Positions 36,860 through 47,757 of a stretch of DNA of 64,000 nucleotides are shown in pieces; the first letter of the stretch is position 1, and the number at the start of each line of letters is the position of its first letter. Made by a program: the position numbers and the translations under genes. This DNA is from Bactericera cockerelli. Taxonomy: Eukaryota; Arthropoda; Insecta; Hemiptera; Triozidae. The DNA lies in assembly GCA_024516035.1 (NCBI GenBank), contig CM044963.1:26763732-26827731 (forward strand), in the 5' to 3' direction. Below the pieces are notes generated by a model, which had not been told where the DNA came from, made no database searches, and saw nothing but the letters and a program-made list of their open reading frames with translations.

Positions 36860-37860
36860 TTTCCACTGCTCTGTCATTAGGTTTTTTGGGCAAGCAACAC
36901 TTTTCTGACGGCGTTATTTGAACGAAATTTAACGGTTGAAAGGAAGATTTGTGGACCTTGAGAGTGAGAGTGCTGTCTGTAACAAGGACCTCATGACTAT
37001 CCGACGTTATGTGGCACAGACTGGTGCTCAAACGCGTAACCTCACAAGTAAAAATGATCATTGATGTTAAACATTTGACCACAAAGTAACAATAAAATTA
37101 TTGATTTTAAACATTTGACCACAAAATGAAAATCATTGCTTTAGACCACAAAGTAAAAATCATTGATATCAAACACTTGACCACACGAGTTGGAGAACTC
37201 CATTTCTTTGTAATTATAACCTTTGTAAAAGAAATTGTAAATTTAGTTAATAAATAGGTAGTTTAATAAATTGAAAATATGAACATTTTGATGTACAATA
37301 CTTATTTTATGTATATTAAAGTGATTTTTTTTATTGTGATTTATGTGAAAAACAAGGCATGTTGATTTCATTTATTGTTCGATTATCTAGGTAGGGATTG
37401 CATAGTCACGACCAGCCTGGTTAAGCACGGTCATTATGCATTTGATTGCGCATAGAGTTGATTGATTTAATCTGTGCATTAGTGACTATGCAGTTAGGTT
37501 TAAATGTTACAAAACCAGAGAGAGAGAGAGAGAGAGAGCACTATTTCAGTTTAGATCCCAGCAAAGAAGATGGTTCATGCTTTAATAAGAACCGCAGTCC
37601 TCTGAAAATCACACAAACAATCTATAATTTACCAAAAATACCTAATATGTTATGGTCTCAAAACATAGGCATAGTCGGACTTTTTCAAAAAGGCACTAAA
37701 TTTTACTTTGTACGATAACAGAGCCGCTTACGCATTACTTCAGGGCATTCTACCTTAACACCCATGTCATTCTGGAAAAGCAAAAAATCGGTCAGAATTT
37801 TCCTCTCCGGCCGGGATTCGAACCCACATTCCTCGGGTCAGCATCCAATGCTCTTTTTTT
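36860..37860. other. Intergenic, no gene seen
   Basis: Includes a short (GA)n tract near 37518-37539 and three imperfect TTGACCACA repeats at 37074-37190. No supported coding signal. Confidence 0.4.
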
Positions 37861-37981
37861 AAGCTTTATTAGGAGGACAAACAGGCAACAGTATAAAATT
37901 AAGAAAGAAAGAAACAAACAAACAAGTGACAAAAAAAATAAGTAAAAAAAAAATAATAATAACAATAGTGTCCTACCTAAA

Positions 37982-38020
37982 GGGCGGGGTTATTGCCTGT
38001 GGCAATCTCTTCCACCCAAT
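37982..38020 (+). repeat. Conserved tail stem-loop, copy g
   Basis: GGGCGGGGTTATTGCC, TGT, GGCAATCTCTTCCACCC. Confidence 0.55.
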
Positions 38021-38039
38021 CTCTTAACCACTGAGCCAC

Positions 38040-38700
38040 GGAGTATGCTACGTACCTTCATTAATGATAATCGCGCCCATTGAGCTAAAAGAAAAATTAG
38101 AATTTCGATTATATAAATAACGCCTCGTTCTCGTTCAAGGTATGCAATAAGAAATTCGTCTACGAATAATGTATTTCTTATTGCATAGCTTCCAACTTAT
38201 TACACGGCGTAACATGATTTTATCGAGTGGATTTATTATTACCTGATCTTATTCGTCGCAGGGGACTAGCGTTCGCTCTATGACTTGGGAAGTTGGGACA
38301 AATAAGGCCATAAAAGCTGATTATCTTGGAAATATTATTATTATTTTTAAAGAAAGTATTTTTCACTCCTTCACTTTTCAGTAGAGCGCCTGTTCCAGCG
38401 TCATAAAAATAATAAATCAGACATTTATGATTATGGTCAAAAAGTTTGCTTAAGGGATAAACGTTGTAACTACGTGACATAGAAGATAAGGTTTTTGCTC
38501 TTCTTCTCATTTTTTGTACTTCTAAAATTTCGTCAAGAGCTGTTTTTTTTTACTCTCAATATTTTCCCTCTCAAAAGGATACAAGAGAGGATGTGATGAT
38601 CGTTTTTGTTTTGTAAAATAAAATGGAAGTGTTAGCAAAAAGCGAGAACTTTACATAGGGATAGATTTTTTTGTAGTAAAGCTGGCAATATAAATATAAT
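38040..38700. other. Intergenic, no gene seen
   Basis: AT-rich; short reading frames only. Confidence 0.4.
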
Positions 38701-38704
38701 AATT

Positions 38705-39440
38705 TGAGGAAGGGAGAAAAAAAAGAGAGAGAGAGGAAAAGATAGAAGAAAAGAGAAAGAGAGGGAGGGAGAGAGAGAAAAAAAAGAGGGAGGGAGAAAG
38801 TGAGAGAAAGGAAAAGAGATTAGAAAAGAGAAGGAGAGAGAGAGAGGTGAGGACTCTACTACCTAGAATAAAAGAGGGAGATATCAGATAAAAAGAGAGA
38901 TCGAGAGGGATAATAAATGTAGGGGAAAAAGAGCAGGTAGCAGAGGGAGAATATTGAGGAGGAATAGAGATGGGCAATGGTATGTACTAAGAGAGAGATA
39001 CAGAAAGGGAGAAGAAGAGAGAAAAAAAGAGAAGAAGAGACAGATATGGAGAGATACAGAGGGACAGTAAGGAAATTAGAGAGAGAGAGAGGTAGTAAGG
39101 AAATGAGAGAGGGAGAGAAAGGAAAAGAGAAAGAGAAGGATAGTAAGGAAATTAGAGAGAGAGGGAGGGAGAGAAAGGAAAAAAGAAAGAGAGGGATAGT
39201 AAAGAAATTAGAGTGAGAGAGAGGGAGGGAGGAAGAGAAATTAAGAGAGAAAGAGAGGGAGAGAGAGAGTGACGGAGAGAGAGAGAGGGAGGAAGAGAAA
39301 GGAAAAGATAAAGAGAAGGAGAGAGAGAGAGTGAAGGAGAGAGAGAGAGGGAGGAAGAGAAAGGAAAAGAGAAAAAGGGGATAGAAAGGAAATGAGAGAA
39401 TGAGAACAGCGAAGCAGAGGGAGAGATTTCACAAAGGTAA
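38705..39440 (+). repeat. Purine (GA-rich) low-complexity tract, about 730 bp
   Basis: Nearly unbroken G and A on the + strand, with imperfect GAGAGAGAGGGAGG and AAGGAAATTAGAGA repeats. Apparent reading frames here are compositional. Confidence 0.9.
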
Positions 39441-40430
39441 GACCGCACGTATTATCGATCTCGAGCAAACACATCAGAAGCGGGACTGGGAGGAGGGAAA
39501 AAAATAAAGGCGGGAAATATTGAGATGTGGAAGGGAGGGAAAAAGGGCGAGAATTGACGAAGTACTTTCGGGTGACGAGATGGTGAAACGATGATTGGAT
39601 CTTCGGAACTAATCGGAAACCTCCGAATGCAGCCGAAGGATAATCCGGGCGCGCGCAGGACCGAAAAGTTCAAAGCATGCTCCGTCTGTCTCTCTCTCTC
39701 TCTCTCCTCTTTCCCTCTCTCTCACTCTCACAGAAGACACAAAAAATATACATGTGAGATCTCGTTCTCTATCGCCTGCTGAATGTTTTTTTTTTTTACC
39801 AGTCCTCAGTTTACATTCCAGACCAGGAGGGATATTTGACGCATCGAGAAATTTCCCTCGAGGGATTTTTTTTGCGCGTCAAAAATCCCACGCCCATATT
39901 TTTTATCGCTGTTTCAAGCGAGCATGGAAATTGCAGGCACGATTGTATGGTACCTATGGGTAAGCGTACTGTTAAGAGTTGACTGGTTATGCTGGGAAAA
40001 CATGTTTTTTTTTTTTTTTCGCAGGAAGCTCATCTTGGGCCGGAATGAAATCTTCACCTTGCTGGACGTTGCCTTACTTTTCGGTGATCCCACGAGAACC
40101 GGTGCGTTCAAACGCACCTTAGACGCTGATCATAAGACATTTACTTGAGAAAAACCACTAATTAAATTCAAATGACGTGTTTTCCTCAGTGATGTAAATA
40201 GTCGTGTAAATAAAACACCTATCTGGTTGTTAGAAGAACACCAAACATAAAAACCAATTTAGGTTTTTTTTAAACACTCATTTCTATTTTAGGTATTTCA
40301 CAACAGTACCAAGTTTCTTTTTGTAATACTGGACGAAGTTAAGGCATTCTTTAGCACAATCTTCAACCACATTTATTTTTATAGAAATAAGTACCTGCTT
40401 ACCTAGTTAGTACCTTCAAAAATGACAGTT
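39440..40430. other. Intergenic, no gene seen
   Basis: A (CT)n tract at 39689-39725. Short reading frames have no recognisable motifs. Confidence 0.4.
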
Positions 40431-40499
40431 CATCAGGCGGTTTTTTTTAATATTGAATTTTCTTTATTTCTGTTACAATTAATAATATTGATCTCCAGC

Positions 40500-40600
40500 A
40501 AGGCAGGATTTTTCGGCCTTGTACTTGGATTTCGGGGTCCACTCATACCTCGTGAGGAAAAATGAGTAGCTGCTTTAGTGTGAGGAGCGACCAGTGGCGG
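40500..40600 (-). repeat. SINE family E body fragment
   Basis: GTACTTGGATTTCGGGGTCC, ACTCATACC and GAGGAAAAATGAG match the 28263-28437 body. Confidence 0.5.
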
Positions 40601-40672
40601 AATTATCGGCAAACATATGATATTGGAATATTCAAAATACTGAAACGTCCTATAATTCTGCGATACGAGTAT

Positions 40673-40890
40673 GTGCACTGGTAGTCAAGTGGTTAACGCG
40701 CTAGTCTGGTAATCCAGGTAGCGTCCCTACGCTATCGAATCCCACCCAGTGCATGAATTTTTCCTCATTAATTTGAGTATGTGACCACATAATAATACGA
40801 CTCTGAGGGTTAGGTGGTGTAAAATGCTTTGATTATTTACTCGTACCTCGTCTCATGGTTACCTTCCACTATTGATTTTTATTATTATAA
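40673..40890 (+). repeat. tRNA-headed SINE, family D
   Basis: The head GTGCACTGGTAGTCAAGTGG and TTAACGCGCTAGTCTGG is followed by GCATGAATTTTTCCTCATTA, TGTGACCACATAATAATACG, a degenerate tail hairpin and (ATT)n. Reverse copies are at 32340, 45791 and 46379; fragments at 44930 and 55563. Confidence 0.7.
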
Positions 40891-41085
40891 ATACTAATAA
40901 TACTTATGGCAAATAAACACATTTATTTATTATTTACTTTATTATTCACTCCACCGACTCAGAATTCAGTCAGCCTTAAGGGCGGAATCATTCGGATTGT
41001 GTACTCTCTTAGATGGGGAAAACCGATGCTAAGCAATGACTAATGGCCGGGTCGAGACTCTACTACTGGGTCCCACCTCATGACG

Positions 41086-41221
41086 CTAAGGACGGAATTA
41101 ATAGACGTTTTTGTAATACCTCCGTGGCGCTAAGTCTCGGATTGCGTACTGTGTAAGATAGGGAAAACCGACACTTAGCAATGACTTGAGTTATAGAATC
41201 TGTCCATTAATTTCGCCCTAA
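41086..41221. mobile_element. MITE, 'GGGCGGAATTAATAGACG' family
   Basis: CTAAGGACGGAATTAATAGA and TCCATTAATTTCGCCCTAA are the ends. A partial copy precedes it at 40978-41041. Confidence 0.7.
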
Positions 41222-41229
41222 ATTTACGT

Positions 41230-42345
41230 GAGCTGTGACCCAGTAGTCGCGTGCCGACCCAGCTTTTAAGTTATCGATTTTTTCTATTACTCTCGTCCTA
41301 CAACTTGAAGCCTCTTTGGTCCCCTTCCCTCAATGCCCTTGTGCCTGATCAACGAATCCAAGATCCGAGAAATTTTCCCACGGCTGGAAAAAATCCCTCG
41401 CCCGAAACTTGTTATAGGTTTTTTGTCCCTCGACAAAATTTCAATACTAAAAAAAACTCACAGTTCCCTCGCTTCGCCGCGCAACCCCGCAAGGACCTCT
41501 TGACTGAATTTTTGAACGTCTCGAGAAGAAAAAAAAACTATCTCAAACTTCTGTTTGGAGGACTCATCAATTGTGTGTACGTTTTACTTCGGCTCTGCGA
41601 TCATTATTCGCCGTGAAATTGTGTAAAAACAAACAACAACTGATCCAACATCAAGAAATATTGTGTTGTGAACTTTTGTCGGTGTAAACAAGTCTGAATT
41701 TCGTCTGAAATTCTTTTAAAAATTAAAAATTTCGAGTGCGAATTTGTCGTGTCAAATCGCCTGCTTTAGTGCGTAGTCTTCAGGCAAATTTTTCCGGCTG
41801 TTTTTGTTTCTTAAAATTTTCACAAGGTAACTTAACTTACCACCAAGTCATAAACCAGAATGCTAGGAAATTAGTAGCACGCGTTAGTTGTTTTTAAATC
41901 TCAATGAAAGCCATTTGCACCAGTTTTTAAATGTGATAAATAGTATTACCTACATGATATTAACTAGTAGTTCTGTGAACTGTAAACCTCACACAGATTC
42001 AACTATCGCATTATAAAATGTTCAATCAAGCATGAGGGCATCGAGACCTTTCATTCAATACCCCACTCGATAGGGTTTTAATAAAAAAAATATCGGTTTA
42101 AATATAATTCATATTATTAGATAAAGATAATTAATATTACCTATTACATAAAGATAATTAATATTATTACATGATAATAATTACCTACTATTTACGTGTT
42201 TATTTTTAGTTAAATTTATTCTCTACACAACATCCTCTGACGTCAATACACACTCCTTGCGTTTTTTGTTTACATTTCTAACTTCTTGTGCTTGTTGATG
42301 TTATTTTTTCGGTCGGTTCTTACTTTTATTATTTATTTTGACATA
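41230..42345. other. Intergenic, no gene seen
   Basis: A 121-codon frame at 41251-41616 lacks any recognisable feature. The rest is AT-rich. Confidence 0.35.
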
Positions 42346-42350
42346 ATAAG

Positions 42351-42475
42351 CCAGTGTTGAATGCACCGGTTCTCGTAGGAGCACCGAAGTTAAGCAACGT
42401 CCAGCGAGGTGAAGACAACCCAGGCTAGGTGTAGCAGGTTTGTAAGTTTCCTGCAAATGAAAGGGAGAATACCAA
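42351..42475 (+). mobile_element. 5S rRNA-headed SINE, internally deleted
   Basis: GTTGAATGCACCGGTTCTCG, GAGCACCGAAGTTAAGCAAC, then directly into GCAGGTTTGTAAGTTTCCTGC, lacking most of the box C region. Confidence 0.7.
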
Positions 42476-42759
42476 GATATAGGCTAGAATAGCCGTCTTC
42501 AGTTTGAAGAACGTGAAAAACTTGCTGGTCGCAGTTTGAAGAACGTGAAAAACTTGGTGGTCGATCAAGAAATAAATACTACTACTATTTTCACATAAAT
42601 TATGACATAAATAAATAGTTATAATAATTCCGCATCTCTGAGATAAGCTCAGATATCTGTATCACGGTGGTGAGAAGAATATATGACGCCCAAATCCAAT
42701 GTTTCATATAGGTCCTGCCATGTCCTTTTAATTCCATGGGTTTTACCCTTCTGAGTTGA

Positions 42760-42872
42760 GTATTCGAGACGGGAGTTTTACCTCCCGATTACTGAGGATC
42801 TCACCAGCAACCCACATTAACCTCACCCAGCCTGGGTAGGGCCGGAAATACCAGCCTCACGTGTTCTTTACT
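42760..42872 (-). repeat. SINE core-domain copy (reverse)
   Basis: GACGGGAGTTTTACCTCCCG, CAACCCACATTAACCTCACC and CAGCCTGGGTAGGGCCGG. Its GGGAG/CTCCC hairpin differs from but replaces the GGGT/ACCC hairpin of other copies. Confidence 0.6.
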
Positions 42873-42873
42873 T

Positions 42874-42922
42874 TCAAGGGTGGTGCGGAAGAGAATGCCG
42901 TTGGCATTAGCACCGCCCTTGA
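42874..42922 (-). repeat. Conserved tail stem-loop, copy i (reverse)
   Basis: TCAAGGGTGGTGC and GCACCGCCCTTGA pair throughout, with one G-U, around AATGCC, GTT, GGCATT. Confidence 0.65.
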
Positions 42923-43012
42923 TCAAGTTTTATTAAACATATTGGATCAAGTTTTATTTACATAGAATATATAGGTACATACATAGAAATTGAGATTAAT
43001 ATAACAAAACTT

Positions 43013-43072
43013 GATCAAGGGCGGTGCTAATGCCAACGGCAAAAGAATGCCGTTGGCATTAGTTTGTTAATT
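43013..43072. repeat. Recombinant tail stem-loop, head-to-head halves
   Basis: TCAAGGGCGGTGCTAATGCC, AACGGC is followed by AAAAGAATGCCGTTGGCATT, AG: the left half of one copy is joined to an inverted half. Confidence 0.55.
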
Positions 43073-43317
43073 TCTATGTAAGTAGGTAGGTATTGAAACA
43101 AAACAAAACTTTGTTAATTTCTATGTATGTATTGTACATATATTATATGTAAATAAAACTTCATCTAATTTGTTTAATAATAATTATTTACTCCGGAACA
43201 GAATTTTTCGTTAGAAAATTCTACCCAACCCGGAAATTGAACTCAAGATCTCTGGAGCACGGTCAGTAGATACCCTATAGTAAATGAAGTAGAATAGTGG
43301 CCGCGCCAGCGTGTATA

Positions 43318-43405
43318 TCACGTTGAATGCACCGGTTCTCGTAGGATCACCGAAGTTAAGCAACTATAGGCGAGGTGAAGACTTCGTGATGCTGGCATTC
43401 CAGCC
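43318..43405 (+). mobile_element. 5S rRNA-headed SINE, truncated
   Basis: ACGTTGAATGCACCGGTTCT, CGTAGGATCACCGAAGTTAA and GAAGACTTCGTGATGCTGGC. The ACGTTGAAT start is closer to authentic 5S than the 9675 copy. Confidence 0.7.
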
Positions 43406-43546
43406 CCCCCCCCAAAAAAAGGTTCCTGACGAACAACTGTAACCAGTTTAGAATACAAATTTTTATTCGGCTGAGTCGGCTTGGGGGATTGAACCCAGAA
43501 CCTTTCGCAGAGCAAATCCAAATTTTATGCCACATAAAAAACCTAA

Positions 43547-43795
43547 TGGTACGTTCAATACACCAGTTCTCGTTCTGTCACTCAAGTGGAGTAACATCCA
43601 GCGAGGCTAGAACTTGGAAGGGTGACCATTCAAATTCGAACCCTCGTGATGCTGGCTATTCCCGCCCTCAGTCAGGCTCGGTGAAGTTAATTTGAGTATT
43701 TGAGTAGCCGGTTTGTGAGTTTCTAGTGAATGGACTAATGGAGGGTAAAACCTCCGTCGTGATATGAGCATGCAGTTGAAAGCGACGTTAAACCT
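43547..43795 (+). mobile_element. 5S rRNA-headed SINE, full length, diverged
   Basis: ACGTTCAATACACCAGTTCT, ACTTGGAAGGGTGACCATTC, AGTCAGGCTCGGTGAAGTTA, GAGGGTAAAACCTCCGTCGT and GAAAGCGACGTTAAACC, then poly-A. Confidence 0.75.
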
Positions 43796-43879
43796 AAAAA
43801 AAAAAAACCCAAAATTGTATATTCACACAATTCGTTCTGTCATATTATTGTTACTACCTAGGAACACATACACATATAG

Positions 43880-44123
43880 CCTCCTGAGACCTGGGCATGT
43901 TTTCCCGAAAGTACTGATTTAGACCTGGATGAACTTTTAAAAGTACATAAGACAGATACTGCTTGAGTCCTCGGTATGTATTCCAGAAAGTACTGATTAA
44001 GACCTGCGTACTTTTAAAAGTACATGGAATTTCCAAAAATTCCCGACGGTTTTTGAGAGAAGATAGTAGTGTGAAGTGAAGTTGTCTTATGTACTTTTAA
44101 AAGCACATTCAGGTCTCAGGAGG
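43880..44123. mobile_element. MITE with ATAG target duplication and internal palindromes
   Basis: CCTCCTGAGACCTG and CAGGTCTCAGGAGG are exact inverted ends, with ATAG on both sides (43876-43879, 44124-44127). GTACTTTTAAAAGTAC or a close variant occurs about three times inside. Confidence 0.8.
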
Positions 44124-44194
44124 ATAGGAAAGAAACGTAAAAAATTGCTGATTCAAATATTTTTTCCAAATTGTACTGACTTATGCTGATTCAC

Positions 44195-44605
44195 ACGTAA
44201 ATCAGCCGATTTCTAGAACCACGAAAATTTTGACAACCATCGTGGTTCGAACAAACTGTGTCCATGCTGATTTGATTGGACTCTTTGGTGCTGATTGGAA
44301 CCAACTGCTGACTGTTGAATTTAACAACCACAGCAGATTAAAACATGGGTAAACCCCGTTAATTTGTAAAAAAAAAATCAACAACCAAACCTAACAATTT
44401 AACAACAACAAGAATTTTTTTTTCTAAATCAGGAAAAAATTGTGTCCTGCTGATTTTATCGAACTCTTTGGTGCTGATTGGAACCAAACCTAACAATTTA
44501 ACAAGAACAAGATTTTTTTTTCTAAATCAGGAACAAATTGTGTCCTGCTGATTTGATCGAACTCTTCGGTGCTGATTGGAACCAAGTGCTGACCAGTGGA
44601 AAATG
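44195..44605. repeat. Local repeats around TGCTGATTTGATCGAACTCT
   Basis: TTGGTGCTGATTGGAACCAA, CTAACAATTTAACAA and TTTTTTTCTAAATCAGGAA each occur two or three times, giving a degenerate tandem of about 120 bp. Confidence 0.6.
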
Positions 44606-45000
44606 GCCGGACGGCTACCCTCTCTCTCACTGACTGGGCAGGATTCCTTCACAACCCCATGGACCTCTCAGTACCTCAACACCTAACAAGAGAAGTCGAG
44701 ACTTCCCGCAACATTAAACAAACTTTGATTTATTCTTAAAAACTTTAACAAACACCCAATAACTTAATCAAACACTTAAAAACACCTGCGGACTTTCCGC
44801 AACACCTAAAAAAAGACGTCGCGTCGGCAATTTCCGGAAGTTGTCTTTTTGAAGTCTTTGTCGGAAAGATCGTAGATCAGTTCTCAAATTTCTTCTTCTC
44901 TTTTCTTAGAGGTAAGTCTTTGTTTTTCAGTCGTGCTTTGGTAGTCAAGTGTTTTACGCGCTAGTATGGTAAGGTAGCCTAGGGATCCGTTGATTCGAAG
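44605..45000. other. Intergenic, with family D SINE fragment at the right
   Basis: CACCTAACAAGAG, ACACCCAATAAC and similar short repeats; TTGGTAGTCAAGTG at 44938 begins a damaged family D head. No gene seen. Confidence 0.4.
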
Positions 45001-45276
45001 GAGAGAAAGAGAATTAGAGAGATATTTTAAAAAAAAGGGAGGGAAGGAGATAAAGAAAGATAAAGTAAAAGAAAGAGTGAGGAGAGAGAGAAAAAAGAGG
45101 GAGAGAGATATTTCAGTTGTACATTGTGTACGTGCGAGATTATAATATTCCGACAGTAAAAAGTTGACAGCTGTAAAACACAATTTCAAGTTTCCCCCTC
45201 CTTGCCATGTAGGAGACGGCGCGGCGCCATGATAGGTAGCTGTAGCGCGTTCCAGAAACTCTCTCCACTATCACAG

Positions 45277-45650
45277 CCTCCGTGGCGTAACGGTTATAGC
45301 GGGGGGTTTTTTTTTTTTTGAACGAAGCGAACCGAAGCTGACCTGGTCACTGAAATTCACTTTTTTTTATTTGACCGGACCGAAAAATCTTGACCAGAGT
45401 GGATCAGTGGACCGGCTCGTTCGTTCGGTCATGGCGTTTGGTTCAGTAAGAAGAAGAAGAAGTGGATGATTTCAAATGCATATTGTAAATTAATATAAAC
45501 ACCGATATCTTTAATGTAAACAAACCAGATTTCCAAAAATCACTTTTTTTTATTCTTCAAATTTTGGTTGACCAGAGCTGACTGTTCGGTCTCGTTCAAT
45601 TAAAAAAAAAAAAACCGCTTTATGACTACTGCCCATAGTCCAGAGATTTA
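45277..45650 (+). repeat. SINE family F interrupted by a MITE
   Basis: AGCCTCCGTGGCGTAACGGT and TATAGC are separated from TGACTACTGCCCATAGTCCAG by an insertion of about 300 bp; joined, they match the 27757-27690 head in reverse. Confidence 0.65.
45309..45612. mobile_element. MITE inserted in SINE F
   Basis: TTTTTTTTTTTGAACGAAGC, GAACCGAAGCTGACCTGGTC and, at the right, GACCAGAGCTGACTGTTCGG, TCTCGTTCAATTAAAAAAA form imperfect inverted ends of about 35-40 bp. Confidence 0.6.
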
Positions 45651-45790
45651 GAAAAGATCCCCAGATTTATGTATAATGTAATGTAACTTTTTATCTTTCT
45701 ATTTTTTTTATACTTCTCTCAGTTTAACTTTATGTAGTACCTACCTATCTACTGACTTTCTCGGCAATCTTGGCCCTTCCAGATATTTAA

Positions 45791-45989
45791 TAATAATAGT
45801 CTTTATAGGAATGTAACCACCAGGCGAGGTTAATGCTCAAAACATTTTCTACCACCTAGAATCTTATTATTATGTGGTCACAAACTCAAATAATTGAGGA
45901 AAAATTTATGTACCGGGTGGGATTTGAACCAACGGATCCGTACGCTACCTGGATTACCAGACTAGCGCCTTAACCACTTGACTACAAAT
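45791..45989 (-). repeat. tRNA-headed SINE, family D (reverse)
   Basis: GTAACCACCAGGCGAGGTTA, AATGCTCAAAACATT, TTATTATGTGGTCACAAACT, GATTACCAGACTAGCGC, ACCACTTGACTAC. Confidence 0.7.
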
Positions 45990-46079
45990 TATTACTTTAT
46001 TGCGTGATAGTGAGAGAATCTCCCTCCTTCCCATAAGTCTCTCCCAATCGTAGTTCTTCCCCAACTGTCTCCCTTTCTA

Positions 46080-46360
46080 TGAAGAGTGACAGAGAAAGAG
46101 AGAGAGTGTGAGAAGAGAGAGTGAGAGAGAAAGGAGCAGAGAAAAAGGTAGAGAGAGTGAGAGAAAGGAGGAGAGAAAAAAGGAGAGAGAGGGAGAGAGT
46201 GAGCGATCAAGAAAGGTGTATTGATTTTAATATGTGGCCTTTGCTTTTCCCTCCTTAAGAGAGGAATGGAGATTATGAGAGAGGGGGAGAGAGAAAGAGA
46301 AGAAGGAGAGAGAGTAGGAGGGAGAGGAAGAAAGGGAGAGAGAGAGAGAGAGAGAGAGAG
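46080..46360 (+). repeat. GA-rich low-complexity tract
   Basis: Two purine blocks, 46080-46205 and 46260-46360, separated by an AT-rich stretch. Confidence 0.85.
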
Positions 46361-46378
46361 CAGTGAATAGCACTATAA

Positions 46379-46588
46379 TAATAATACTCTTTAGTGGAAG
46401 GTAACCACCAGGCGAGGTTAATGCTCAAAGCATTTTCTACCACCTAACCCTCAGAGTCTTATTATTATGTGGTCACAAACTCAAATTAATGAGGAAAAAT
46501 TCATGCACTGGTTGGGATTCGAACCAACAAATCCCTACGCTACCTGGATCACCAGACTAGCGCGTTAACCACTTGACAACCAGTGCAC
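46379..46588 (-). repeat. tRNA-headed SINE, family D (reverse, best copy)
   Basis: Contains GGTAACCACCAGGCGAGG, the inner hairpin AATGCT, CAA, AGCATT and TTCTACCACCTAACCC, then the body and a complete head ending CCAGTGCAC. Confidence 0.75.
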
Positions 46589-46814
46589 TATTCTAGTGGG
46601 TCTGTGAATTGTAGACCTCACAAGATCACAGCAAGTCTTTTCATTCAATATTCCACTCGGATAAATTATAAATCTCCAAAATCATAAATTCTGTTATTTA
46701 ATTACTCTGGTACTTTTGGATAGCGTTAATTGCAAACGCTCGAAAACAACGCATGAATAAATAATTCGCTCGCTTAAATCGCAAATGAAAACAACTAATT
46801 AAATAGTTCCCAAT

Positions 46815-47065
46815 CGCTTACTGAATGAGCTCAGTGGTTAAGCACTCGCTCGCCATGCGGAAGGTGCCGGGTTCGATCCCCCGTGCCGACAAAAAAATTG
46901 TATTCTTAATCGAGTCAACACGAGCGCACCGGAAGGTGACTGTCACTTCTCGCCCATCTGGCGGGAGGCATACTACGGAATGGGCAACACATACCACAAG
47001 CGTCTACAGTAGCTCCTGTTTCTGACTAGGAAATAAAAAAGGCTGTGAAACACTTATCTTTAAAA
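46815..47065 (+). repeat. tRNA-headed SINE, family B
   Basis: GAGCTCAGTGGTTAAGCACT, GCCGGGTTCGATCCCCC, then CACTTCTCGCCCATC, GGCATACTACGGAATGGGCA and GTCTACAGTAGCTCCTG. Confidence 0.75.
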
Positions 47066-47199
47066 ATAGATAATATAGAAGCCTCATGATATCGGTTTAT
47101 GTTGTTGTTGTAGACATCTTGGCTCTATGGAAGGAAAGAATTCATGAAGCAAATGCCGACCTCAAGTAGGTTTGGGAAAAGGCAAACTAAAAGAAGAAA

Positions 47200-47330
47200 A
47201 AGAAGAAGAAGAAGATAACAAAATCATTGTCTGGCTGGGGGCCTTTAAACAGGGAGAAGACCAGTGACCAGAGAACAGACTAGCCAACCCTTACAAGCCA
47301 GGCTAGCTTGCAGTTTCTTAAGGGTTTTTT
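47200..47330 (-). repeat. Dispersed repeat G (reverse)
   Basis: CCAACCCTTACAAGCCAGGC, TAGCTTGCAGTTTC, preceded by a TTTAAACAGGGAGAAGACCAG leader. Confidence 0.55.
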
Positions 47331-47337
47331 TTTTTGT

Positions 47338-47588
47338 TAAGTGGGGTTTAACGTCGCTTTCAACTGCCATGGTCATATCACGACGGGGGTTTTACCCTCC
47401 ATTCGCAGGAAACTCACAAACCTGCTACTCACATTGACCTCACCCAGCCTGAGTGGGGCCGGGAAAAGCCAGCGTCACGAGAATTAGAATTTGAATGGTC
47501 ACCCATCCAAGTCTTAACCTCGCTGGATGTCGCTTAACTTCGGTGTTCTGAAGGGAACCGGTGTTTTCAACATGCCATCGACGCTGGC
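47338..47588 (-). mobile_element. 5S rRNA-headed SINE (reverse, full length)
   Basis: On the minus strand it starts GCCAGCGTCGATGGCATGTT, contains ACTTGGATGGGTGACCATTC and ends GACGTTAAACCCCACTTA. It is nearly identical to 9675-9925, so this subfamily was active fairly recently. Confidence 0.85.
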
Positions 47589-47621
47589 GAAAATACATTT
47601 GAAAACATATGTCCTAACTAA

Positions 47622-47655
47622 AGGACGGGGTTATTGCCTATGGCAATCTCTTCTG
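47622..47655 (+). repeat. Conserved tail stem-loop, copy m, next to a promoter
   Basis: GGACGGGGTTATTGCC, TAT, GGCAATCTCTTC. The outer 3' arm is lost. It ends about 50 bp before the predicted initiator of the zinc-finger gene. Confidence 0.5.
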
Positions 47656-47670
47656 GAACGCGGGACAGGG

Positions 47671-47757
47671 TCCAATGTTCTGTAATGACGAATGTCATCT
47701 GGTTTTCAGTGCAGCGTGCCGTCGACCAAGGTGATGACGTACAATCAAGATGGCGGC
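47671..47757 (+). promoter_or_regulatory. Promoter, initiator and TISU start element of the zinc-finger gene
   Basis: A CCAAT at 47671 is followed by TTTTCAGTGC (insect-type TCAGT initiator at 47706-47710), a TGATGACGTA CRE/ATF-like site at 47733-47741, and CAAGATGGCGGC at 47746-47757. The last is a perfect TISU (SAASATGGCGGC), which places the start codon at 47750. With a start at the initiator the 5' UTR would be about 42 nt, short as TISU genes require. Confidence 0.55.

Noticed and set aside
36621..37082. Repetitive KGEIIRLI protein
   Set aside because: The open frame follows automatically from a 24-bp tandem repeat, a multiple of three, and lacks any other evidence.
38705..39440. Coding frames in the GA-rich tract
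   Set aside because: Frames are low-complexity Glu/Arg/Lys or Ser/Leu/Phe strings caused by purine composition.
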